Shown in pieces: positions 11,988 through 20,700 of a stretch of 64,000 nt of DNA. Origin of the DNA: Chloroflexota bacterium. GTDB taxonomy: Bacteria; Chloroflexota; UBA11872. Each line of letters begins with the position of its first letter. The first letter of the stretch is position 1. A program made the position numbers and the translations under genes. Under the pieces are notes generated by a model. That model worked only from the letters and a program-made list of their open reading frames with translations, had not been told where the DNA came from and did not search any database. Location: the NCBI GenBank assembly GCA_028874175.1, contig JAPPLN010000095.1, positions 1 through 64,000 of the forward strand, read 5' to 3'.

Positions 11988-12046
11988 AGTGCTGAATCCT
12001 AACTTTACGCCAACAGAATCGATCAGCTGTACACGCCGCAAAACCG

Positions 12047-12256
12047 AGCCGAGGGCAGGCGCCCGGTGAGGCTGGGGCGGGCGCAGCAACGCTGATGCGC
12101 ACACGCTGTAGATCACGCGAGAGCTTGATCTGGCGGAGTCAGGAGGGCTGCAGTCTGTAATGGACAGGACGTATCCGTTAGGGGAAACGGTGGCGGCGCA
12201 TGCGGCGACCGAGGCGCGGAAGCCGATTGGGAAGGTGGTCCTCCGTCCCTGGCGAC
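12047..12256 (+). pseudogene. Degenerate 3' remnant of the quinone oxidoreductase gene
   Basis: GCCGAGGGC..., GGACGTATCCGTT..., GCGCATGCGGCGACCGAGGCGCGGAAGCCGATTGGGAAGGTGGT match the 3' end of 9201-10229 with indels. Confidence 0.85.
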
Positions 12257-12419
12257 TCGGCTCGGCCATGACCTGAATGCGGCCATTCTCGCTTCGCCGC
12301 TACGAGCGACTCGCGGCAGTTGCTTGACGGTGCGATGAGGTTCGTTCGCCGCTCGCGCTGAACTCGAGCAGATGGAGTTCAGCGCGTCCTACAAGCCTGG
12401 TTCGTGCAGTTCCGATCGC

Positions 12420-14078
12420 TTAGTCTTCGGCCGGGTAAAGCGTCCGCAGCTTGGGAAGCGCATTCACCTCCGGGGGGATTCCGCCCGTCAACTGGTTTCC
12501 CGAGAAGCTCAGCCACTCGAGATTGATCAGCGCGCCCAGTTCAGCCGGGATAGTCCCCTCCAGATAATTGTCCGTAAAGTCGAGCGTCTTCAGGTTGCGG
12601 AGCCTTCCCAGCGCCGGTGGAATTACACCGGTCAACCGATTTCTCCCCAGGCTCAGCCACTCCAGGCTCGCCATAGCCCCAAAGTCTGGGGGGATCGACC
12701 CCGTCAATTGGTTATCCGACAGGTCAAGCGTCGTTAAGTTTGCCAGCGCACCCAACTCCGGAGGAATGCCGCCCGTCAGCTGGTTGCGTTCCAGGTCCAG
12801 GTACGCCAGCTCGGTGAGCTCACCCAACTGCGGCGGGATCTCACCCGTCAACTGGTTATCGCTGAGGTCGAGCACTTCCAGCTTGGCCATGTCGCTTAGC
12901 GCAGCGAGTTTCAGTGGAATACTGCCCGTCAGCTTGTTTCTTTCGAGATTCAGCTGCTTGAGACTCGATAGCGTGCCGAGCCACGAGGGAATCCCACCCT
13001 CGAGCTGGTTTCGGTCGATATACAGTCGTTCAAGGTCAACTAGTGCTGCCAACTGAAGAGGGATCCTGCCAGTCAAACGATTTCGCCCGAGGGACAAGGA
13101 CTTTAGGCTCGAGAGGTGTTGTAATTCTGCAGGAATCTCACCAGTGAGATAGTTGTACTCTAAATCCAGATCCTCAAGATTTCGTAGTGTTCCCAACCAC
13201 GGGGGAAGATCACCCGTTAGCTGATTGTGATTGAGGAACAGACCATGCAAATTGGAGAGGGATCTCAACTCGGCCGGAATCGTGCCAGTCAACCGATTAT
13301 GTCCGAGGGAGAGCCATCGCAGACTTGTAAGGGCACCTAACTCCGTCGGGATTTCTCCCCACAGTTCGTTGCTCCACAAGGACAACCACTCCAAGCGGGT
13401 CTGCTGGCCCAACTCTGCCGGGATAGGACCCTTCAACTGGTTGAATCGAAGGTCAAGGGCTTCCAAATTCGCCAGCGAGCCGAGTTCAGGCGGGATGAAT
13501 CCAATCAGCCTGTTCTCCGCAAGTCTGAGTTCGACCAGCTGGACGAGTCCGCCGAGTTCGGGTGGAATCCCGCCTGTCAACTGATTGGTTGATAGGTCGA
13601 GGATCCGCAACTCGGTCAGTTCGGACACCTCGGCTGGAATTGTTCCCGTTAACCGAAGGTCGGACAGATACAGTCGGGTCACACGGTTGGTTGGGGCAAC
13701 GAGCCAGGAACCACCAAGACGCACACCCCACCAACTAAATATGGAGCGTTCCGAGCTCCAGTTCAGCGGCGCCGCGCCGGCCAGGGTGTCGCCGAGAGCC
13801 AGCAGCACCGCGCAGTCGCGGACCAGACCGGAATTCTGGTGGGGATCAGGCACGGCTATTCCGTTGCCGCACTGTCGCTCAAGTGACGCTGGGGAAGGCG
13901 TGGAAGCAGCGTCCGCCATTGCCTTGTTTGCCGGCGGCGGCGCGCGCCGCTGAGCGATGGGTTGCTCGACCGTCGCGCGGGGAGAAGTACGCGCTGAACC
14001 CTGGGCCGGCGGCTGGCCATCGCAGGCGGCCAGCCAGGTGACGGCCACGGCAGCAGCTAGTGCGATTCGTACGCGCAA
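12420..14078 (-). CDS. Secreted LRR lipoprotein (LRR2)
   Basis: MRVRIALAAAVAVTWLAAC|DG lipobox; N-cap CGNGIAVPDPHQNSGLVRDCAVLL; ~18 24-aa LRRs. Confidence 0.9.
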   Translation of the reverse strand: MRVRIALAAAVAVTWLAACDGQPPAQGSARTSPRATVEQPIAQRRAPPPANKAMADAASTPSPASLERQCGNGIAVPDPHQNSGLVRDCAVLLALGDTLAGAAPLNWSSERSIFSWWGVRLGGSWLVAPTNRVTRLYLSDLRLTGTIPAEVSELTELRILDLSTNQLTGGIPPELGGLVQLVELRLAENRLIGFIPPELGSLANLEALDLRFNQLKGPIPAELGQQTRLEWLSLWSNELWGEIPTELGALTSLRWLSLGHNRLTGTIPAELRSLSNLHGLFLNHNQLTGDLPPWLGTLRNLEDLDLEYNYLTGEIPAELQHLSSLKSLSLGRNRLTGRIPLQLAALVDLERLYIDRNQLEGGIPSWLGTLSSLKQLNLERNKLTGSIPLKLAALSDMAKLEVLDLSDNQLTGEIPPQLGELTELAYLDLERNQLTGGIPPELGALANLTTLDLSDNQLTGSIPPDFGAMASLEWLSLGRNRLTGVIPPALGRLRNLKTLDFTDNYLEGTIPAELGALINLEWLSFSGNQLTGGIPPEVNALPKLRTLYPAED

Positions 14079-14150
14079 AGTCGGTTTGGCACGCTACGAC
14101 TGGGGTCGAACTGTACGCCAACCCAATCGATGCGGCAGGCGCGCCGCGAC

Positions 14151-14441
14151 GCGATGGCCGAGGGCGGGCGGCTGGTGAGCCTGGGGTCGAACTCGTTTAC
14201 GGGGACGGGGGTGGTGGAGTTCTGGTCGTTCTGGGTGAAGAACCTGCGGCTGATCGGCTGGGGCGGGCGGAGCAACTCCGATGCACATGCGCCTGAGATC
14301 ATGCGGGAGCTGATCGAGCTGGCCGAGGCGGGGCGGTTGCGGCCGGTGGTGGGCGGGACGTATCCGTTCGCGGACGCGGCGGCGGCGCATGCAGCGATCG
14401 AGGCGCGGAGGCCGATTGGGAAGGTGGTGCTGGTTCCTTAG
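14151..14441 (+). pseudogene. Near-identical 291-bp 3' remnant of the quinone oxidoreductase gene
   Basis: 14151-14441 matches 9939-10229 with one difference seen (CCCTAG vs CCTTAG). Confidence 0.95.
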
Positions 14442-14508
14442 CAACAGTGCACCGCGTGGCCCCGCCTTGGAAAGAGCCGGTACCGCCGACACGGGCAGCC
14501 TCGGGCCG

Positions 14509-15879
14509 CTACCAAGCAGTGCAGGGCCAGTGGTCTGCCGACGGGACAGGTCCGATCAGCCGATTGCCCGCGAGATTCGCCTTCCTCAGATCGGGAAGCT
14601 CGTCCAGCTTAGGCGGGACAGATCCCGTCAACTGATTGCACGACAGGTCGAGCTCTTTGAGCTTCCGCAGCAGCCCTAATTCAGCTGGTATTTCGCCGGT
14701 CAGCCGGTTGCCTCGCAGGTCCAACTGTTCCAGGTTAACCAGTCCGGCCAGTTCGGGCGGAATGGACCCTGTGAGCGCGTTTCTCTGGAGATCCAGACTC
14801 TCAAGCCTGGCCAACCAACGCAGATCGACCGGGATCACGCCGGTCAGTTGATTGTCAGCAAGACTAAGCGCCGCCAGCTTCGTCAGCTCGCCCAGCCACG
14901 CCGGGATATCGCCGGACAACTGGTTTCCGTGTAGGTACAGCAACTCCAATTCGGCCAGAGCGCTCAGTGTCGGAGGAATGCCGCCGCTGAATTGGTTACT
15001 CCCCAAGTACAGCCACTCCAGGTTTGTGAGCGTTCCCAGCCACTCCGGGATGTTGCCGGTGAGCCCGTTGCTATCGAGGTCCAGCCATCGCAGCTTGGTC
15101 AGCGAGCTAAGTTCTGGTGGGATCTCACCTGTGAGCTGGTTCTCCGCGAGGTCCAATTCCGCCAGGTCGGTGAGCATGCCCAACTCGGACGGAATCGGGC
15201 CCGACAATTGGTTACCGCGGAGATACAGCACCTGCAGCTTGGTGAGCGCGCTCAACTCCACGGGGATGCTTCCCGTCAGCCGGCTGTAGTTCAGATCCAG
15301 ATACACCAACTCCGGCAGCTCACCCAACTGCGGTGGGATTGGCGCCGCCAAGTCGAGCCACGAAAGTTCCAGCCCGATGACGCGCCTGGCCGGCTCGGGA
15401 CCTTCGTCCAGGTAGACACCCGTCCAGTCAGATATGTCGCGGTCGGTGCTCCACATCAGCGGAGCAGTGCCAGCCAGCGCATCGCGCACAGCCAGAAGTA
15501 CCGCACAGTCCTCCACCAGCCCGGGGTTGTTTTGGGGATCCGGCACGGCCACGCCGTTGGCACAGCCGTGATCTGCCGGCGCTGCCGTTGGAGCGGACGT
15601 GGACTCTGGCGTTGTTGCGGCTGTCGCCGTGGGTGCGGCCTTCGGCGTGAGTGTCGTCGCGGGTCGCCTTGCCGCTGTTGGCTCGAGCGTAGCCGCCGGA
15701 GTCACCGCAGCTACCGGCTGGGCTGACGCTTGCGCCGTCGTCCTGGCCGTCGGCTGGGGAGAAGAACGTCCAACCGCGACATTGGGAGACGCCTGTTCCC
15801 GAGGGGAATTCGCCCCTGCGCCATCGCAGGCGGCAAGCAAAACGAAGGCGGCTACAGCCAAGGCGATCAGTCGCAGCAA
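14509..15879 (-). CDS. Secreted LRR lipoprotein (LRR3)
   Basis: MLRLIALAVAAFVLLAAC|DG lipobox, Ala/Thr/Pro linker, N-cap CANGVAVPDPQNNPGLVEDCAVLL, LRRs. Confidence 0.9.
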   Translation of the reverse strand: MLRLIALAVAAFVLLAACDGAGANSPREQASPNVAVGRSSPQPTARTTAQASAQPVAAVTPAATLEPTAARRPATTLTPKAAPTATAATTPESTSAPTAAPADHGCANGVAVPDPQNNPGLVEDCAVLLAVRDALAGTAPLMWSTDRDISDWTGVYLDEGPEPARRVIGLELSWLDLAAPIPPQLGELPELVYLDLNYSRLTGSIPVELSALTKLQVLYLRGNQLSGPIPSELGMLTDLAELDLAENQLTGEIPPELSSLTKLRWLDLDSNGLTGNIPEWLGTLTNLEWLYLGSNQFSGGIPPTLSALAELELLYLHGNQLSGDIPAWLGELTKLAALSLADNQLTGVIPVDLRWLARLESLDLQRNALTGSIPPELAGLVNLEQLDLRGNRLTGEIPAELGLLRKLKELDLSCNQLTGSVPPKLDELPDLRKANLAGNRLIGPVPSADHWPCTAW

Positions 15880-15949
15880 CGTCCGCTCGGGAGCTCAGCT
15901 ATTTGGCGGAATATACGTCAAGAGAAGCATTGGCCGGGCAAGCCGCATT

Positions 15950-16045
15950 CTCAGCAATTGCACTATGCGTGCCGCCAACTGAAGCTTGGCGAGTCGGAGG
16001 GCAATTGCACGGATTGTGGTGCGATCGCCGACCTCAAAACTCATC
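15950..16045 (+). pseudogene. Possible strongly eroded quinone oxidoreductase 3' remnant
   Basis: AGCAATTGCACTATGCGTGCC...CTGAAGCTTGGCGAGTCGGAGGG weakly aligns to the same tail segment and sits in the equivalent position. Confidence 0.3.
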
Positions 16046-16080
16046 CGAGTAACAGCATTCAGCGATGCCTGGCTGTGCGC

Positions 16081-17367
16081 CTAGCGGTGCGGGATCTCGC
16101 CCGTGAGTTGGTTGCCTCGGAGGTTCAACACCTCAAGATGGGCGAGCCGGTCCAGTTCTGAGGGGACTCGTCCGGTGAGCTGATTGTCGTGCAAGTCGAC
16201 GACCCGTAGCTCCGGGAATGAGCCCAGCCAAGATGGAATGGAACCAGTCAGTTGATTGGACGCAAGAACCAGATGTTGCAGATTTGACAGCGCGCGCAAC
16301 TCAATCGGAATCGCTCCGGTCAGGGCGTTGACCGAGAGGTTCAGTCTCTGCAGCCTGGTCAGTGCACCTAGGTCCGGCGGAATCGTTCCCACGAGTTGGT
16401 TGCTTCCCAGATTCAGCTCCTCCAGTTGGGTCAACGCGGCCAGCTCCGACGGTATTTGCCCAGACAGTTGGTTGCCTAAGAGATACAAGCCCTCCAGGTT
16501 CACCAGAGCACCCAGTTCCCCTGGGATCGCCCCGGTCAATTCGTTGCAACAGAAGTCCATCTGCCTGAGGTTTACGAGTCCACCCAGTTCGGCAGGGATA
16601 GGCCCCGTGAGGTGGTTGCCTTCAAGGCTGAGGTGCACGAGGCTGCGTAACGCGCCTAGCTGGGGCGGGATATCTCCCGCTAGCTGGTTGTCCCAGAGAT
16701 ACAACTCCTCCAATTTGGCCAGCCCACCTAACTGCGGCGGAATCGGTCCCGTCAACGTGTTGCAACAGAGAGCCAGCAGCTCGAGGTTTTCCAGTTCGCC
16801 CAATGTGGGCGGAATCGATCCCGTCAGCCGGTTGTCTCCGAGCGATAGTTCCTTCAGATTGACCAGCGCGCCGAGTTCAGACGGAATCGACCCGGTCAGC
16901 TTGTTCCTCCCCAGATAAAGCACCCGCAGGTCGGTCAGCGCGGCCAAGCCGGAGGGGATCACGCCGGTCAGCTGGTAGGACGACAGGTTCAACTCGACAA
17001 CACGCCACGGCCAGCCGCCCACAACCACGCCGTACCAGTCGTCGATAAACCGGTCAGCGTCCCAGTTCACGGCTGTTTCGCCAGCCAGGGAGTCGCGGAC
17101 CGCCAGCAGCACGGCGCAGTCCTGTACTAGCCCAGGGAGTTTTTGCGGCTCCGGCACGGCGATGCCGTTTGAGCATTGGCGAACAAGGGATGCGGGTGAG
17201 GGCGTCTGGACACCGGCCACCTCGGGCGTGGCCGGTGGCTGGATGTTCGGTTGCTCAGACGTCCCGGTGGGAGTCGCACGCGCGGGAGCCTTGGTCGGCG
17301 GCCGACCATCGCAGGCCGGCAGCAGAGCGAAGGCCGCGACTAAGACTAGGCCAATGAGTACTCGCAT
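16081..17367 (-). CDS. Secreted LRR lipoprotein (LRR4)
   Basis: MRVLIGLVLVAAFALLPAC|DG lipobox, N-cap CSNGIAVPEPQKLPGLVQDCAVLL, LRRs. Confidence 0.9.
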   Translation of the reverse strand: MRVLIGLVLVAAFALLPACDGRPPTKAPARATPTGTSEQPNIQPPATPEVAGVQTPSPASLVRQCSNGIAVPEPQKLPGLVQDCAVLLAVRDSLAGETAVNWDADRFIDDWYGVVVGGWPWRVVELNLSSYQLTGVIPSGLAALTDLRVLYLGRNKLTGSIPSELGALVNLKELSLGDNRLTGSIPPTLGELENLELLALCCNTLTGPIPPQLGGLAKLEELYLWDNQLAGDIPPQLGALRSLVHLSLEGNHLTGPIPAELGGLVNLRQMDFCCNELTGAIPGELGALVNLEGLYLLGNQLSGQIPSELAALTQLEELNLGSNQLVGTIPPDLGALTRLQRLNLSVNALTGAIPIELRALSNLQHLVLASNQLTGSIPSWLGSFPELRVVDLHDNQLTGRVPSELDRLAHLEVLNLRGNQLTGEIPHR

Positions 17368-17444
17368 GATGTGCCTGGCACCCTAGTACCAGCCTCGGAC
17401 TATACGCCAGCAGCAGCCGTTAGCCGGGCACGCCGCCGTGCCAA

Positions 17445-17729
17445 GCCGAGGGCGGGCGGTTGGTGAGCCTGGGGTCAAACTCGTTTACGGGGTCGGGGGT
17501 GGTGGAGTTCTGGTCGTTCTGGGTTAAGAACCTGCGGCTGATCGGTTGGGGCGCGCGGAGCAATGCGGACGCGCATGCGCCGGAGATCATGCTGGAGGTG
17601 ATCGAGCTGGCCGAGGCGGGACGATTACGGTCGGTGGTGGGCGGGACGTATCCGTTCGCGGAAGCGGCGGCGGCGCATGCGGCGATCGAGGCGCGGGCGC
17701 CGATTGGGAAGGTGGTTCTAGTTCCCTGA
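17445..17729 (+). pseudogene. Diverged 3' remnant of the quinone oxidoreductase gene
   Basis: Encodes LVSLGSNSFTGSGVVEFWSFWVKNLRLIGWGARSNADAHAPEIMLEVIELAEAGRLRSVVGGTYPFAEAAAAHAAIEARAPIGKVVLVP*, no plausible full-length gene. Confidence 0.93.
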
Positions 17730-17787
17730 AGGTTCCGCCGGCGCGCCAGATCCGGCCGGCGTGATTGGCTGCCGGGGGGCGGACGGC

Positions 17788-20700
17788 TCAGCGGCTTGGT
17801 ACAGGCTCCGTCAGATCATTTCCGCTGAGGTCGAGCTCCTCCAGATTGGGAAGCCGCTCCAGCTCCGGAGGAACGAGTCCCGTGAGTTTGTTGTTCGCAA
17901 GCAAGAGCCACTTCAGGTTGGTGAGCGATCCCAACTCGGCGGGGATTTGGCCCGACAACTGGTTGTCTTCGAGGCGCAGGTTCTCCAAGGCGGTCAGTGA
18001 CCCAAGTTCCGCCGGAATGGCGCCGGACAGCTGGTTCTCCCATAGCAGGAGTTCCTTTAGCTTGCTCAACGACCCCAGTGCCGCTGGGATCTCGCCTGTT
18101 AACTGATTGGCTTCGAAGGAGAGCCACTCCAGGCTGGCGAGTTCGCCCAACGCCGGAGGGATCGGGCCCGTCAACCGGTTGCCGCCCAGGTGCAGCGATT
18201 GCAGGTTTGTCAGCCCCCGTAGTTCCTCCGGAATCCCACCGGTCAGTTCGTTGTTGTAGAGGGACAACCACTCCAGGCTCGCGAGCTGGCCCAATTCTGG
18301 CGGGATCGCGCCGGTCAACCGGTTCGCGCCCAGGTCCAGGTTCGTCAGGTTGGACAACTCGCCCAACGCCACTGGGATTTGGCCCGTCAACCCGTTGCCG
18401 TCCAGGTACAGCGTTTGCAGGTTTGTCAGCCCCCGCAGTTCCTCCGGAATCCCACCGGTCAGTTCGTTGTTGTAGAGGGACAACCACTCCAGGCTCGCGA
18501 GCTGGCCCACTTCTCGCGGAATCGCGCCGGTCAATTGGTTCTCCGACAAGTCCAGATGCGCCAGGGCAGTCAACTCACCCAATTCGGCCGGAATCGTTTC
18601 GCTCAGTTCGTTCTGCGCAAGGCTTAACCACTCCAGACTCGTGAGCGCGCCCAGCTCCGCCGGGATGCTGCCGCGCAGTTCGTTCGACGACAGGTCCAGG
18701 TGCGCAAGGTTTGACAGTTCCCTCAATTCGGCCGGACTCGTTCCGCTCAATTCGTTCTGTGCCAGGCTCAGCCACTCCAGACTCGCGAGCGCGCCCAATT
18801 CTGGCGGGATCGCGCCGGTCAACCGGTTCGCGCCCAGGTCCAGGTTCGTCAGGTTGGACAACTCGCCCAACGCCACTGGGATTTGGCCCGTCAACCCGTT
18901 GCCGTCCAGGTACAGCGTTTGCAGGTTTGTCAGCCCCCGCAGTTCCTCCGGAATCCCACCGGTCAGTTCGTTGTTGTAGAGGGACAACCACTCCAGGCTC
19001 GCGAGCTGGCCCACTTCTCGCGGAATCGCGCCGGTCAATTGGTTCTCCGACAAGTCCAGATGCGCCAGGGCAGTCAACTCACCCAATTCGGCCGGAATCG
19101 TTTCGCTCAGTTCGTTCTGCGCAAGGCTTAACCACTCCAGACTCGTGAGCGCGCCCAGCTCCGCCGGGATGCTGCCGCGCAGTTCGTTCGACGACAGGTC
19201 CAGGTGCATCAGGGAGGTCAAGTTGCCCAGTGTCGGCGGGATCGCGCCGGTCAGCCGGTTCACCGAGAGGTCCAGCTGCGTCAGGTTGGTCAGGTCGCCC
19301 AACGTCGGTGGGACGTTACCCGCCAGCACGTTGTCCGCAAGAGTCAGCCTCCGTAACCGGGGCAACTCACCCAACCAGTCCGGGAGTCCGCCGCTCAACT
19401 CGTTGCGGCTGAGATTCAGCGTTTCCAGGTTGCCGAGTTGCCGCAAGTGCGGCGGGATCCGGCCCGTCAGTTGGTTGCTATTCAGGTCCAGGTACGTCAG
19501 CTCGCTCAGCCCGCCCAGGGCTGCCGGGATTGCGCCCGTGAAGCGGTTGTCGGCAAGAGCCGCCCAATGCAATTGCTCCAACTCGCCCAGCCACGCCGGG
19601 ATCTCGCCGTCCAAGCGGTTGTGGCTGAGATTGAGCGCCCCCAAGTTGGCGAGTGCGCGCAACTCCGCCGGGATCTCTCCCCTTAATTCGTTCTCCGCCA
19701 GGGACAGATGGGTCAGCCCTGCCAAGCCGCCAAGGGCCATTGGAATCTCACCCGTCAATTCGTTCTCCGAAAGGTCGAGGTAGGTCAAGGCGGGCAACTC
19801 GCCAAGGGCTGTTGGAATCTCGCCGGTCAGTTCGTTGTTGAAGAGAGACAACCACTCCAGGTTCGAGAGCTGGCCCAATTCTGGCGGGATCGCGCCGGTC
19901 AACTGGTTCACCGACAGATTCAGCCGCGTCAGGTTGGTCAGGTCACCGAACGTCGACGGGATCTGGCCCGTCAGTTGGTTGCTATTGAGGTCCAGGTACG
20001 TCAGCTCGCTCAGCCCGCCCAGGGCTGCCGGGATTGCGCCCGTGAAGCGGTTGTCGGCAAGAGCCGCCCAATGCAATTGCTCCAACTCGCCCAGCCACGC
20101 CGGGATCTCGCCGTCCAAGCGGTTGTGGCTGAGATTGAGCGCCCCCAAGTTGGCGAGTGCGCGCAACTCCGCCGGGATCTCTCCCCTTAATTCGTTCTCC
20201 GCCAGGGACAGATGGGTCAGCCCTGCCAAGCCGCCAAGGGCCATTGGAATCTCACCCGTCAATTCGTTCTCCGAAAGGTCGAGGTAGGTCAAGGCGGGCA
20301 ACTCGCCTAGGGCCGCCGGAATTTCGCCGCGCAACCGGTTGCCCCGCAGGTCCAGCGATTGCAGGTTGACAAGCCCGCCCAACTCCGCAGGGATCGCGCC
20401 GGTCAACTGATTGCTGCTGAGATTCAGCGATTCCAGGTTGCCGAGCGCCCGCAGCTGTGGTGGGATCCGGCCCATCAGCTGGTTGCCGTTGAGGTCCAAG
20501 TACGTCAACTCGCGCAGCCCGCCCAAGGCTGCCGGGATTTCGCCCGTGAAGCGATTGTCCGCAAGAGCCGCCCACTGCAAGTGCCCCAACTCGCCCAGCC
20601 ACGCCGGGATCTCGCCGTCCAAGCGGTTGTGGCTGAGATTGAGCGCCCCCAAGTTGGCGAGTGCGCGCAACTCCGCCGGGATCTCTCCCCTTAATTCGTT

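Noticed and set aside
11988-12269. N-terminal 94-codon extension of LRR1 in the ORF track
   Set aside because: Encodes antisense of the degenerate QOR remnant; a proper lipoprotein signal starts at 11987.
14130-14441. 103-aa ORF as a functional gene
   Set aside because: It is the C-terminal third of the quinone oxidoreductase without the cofactor-binding fold; treated as a remnant.
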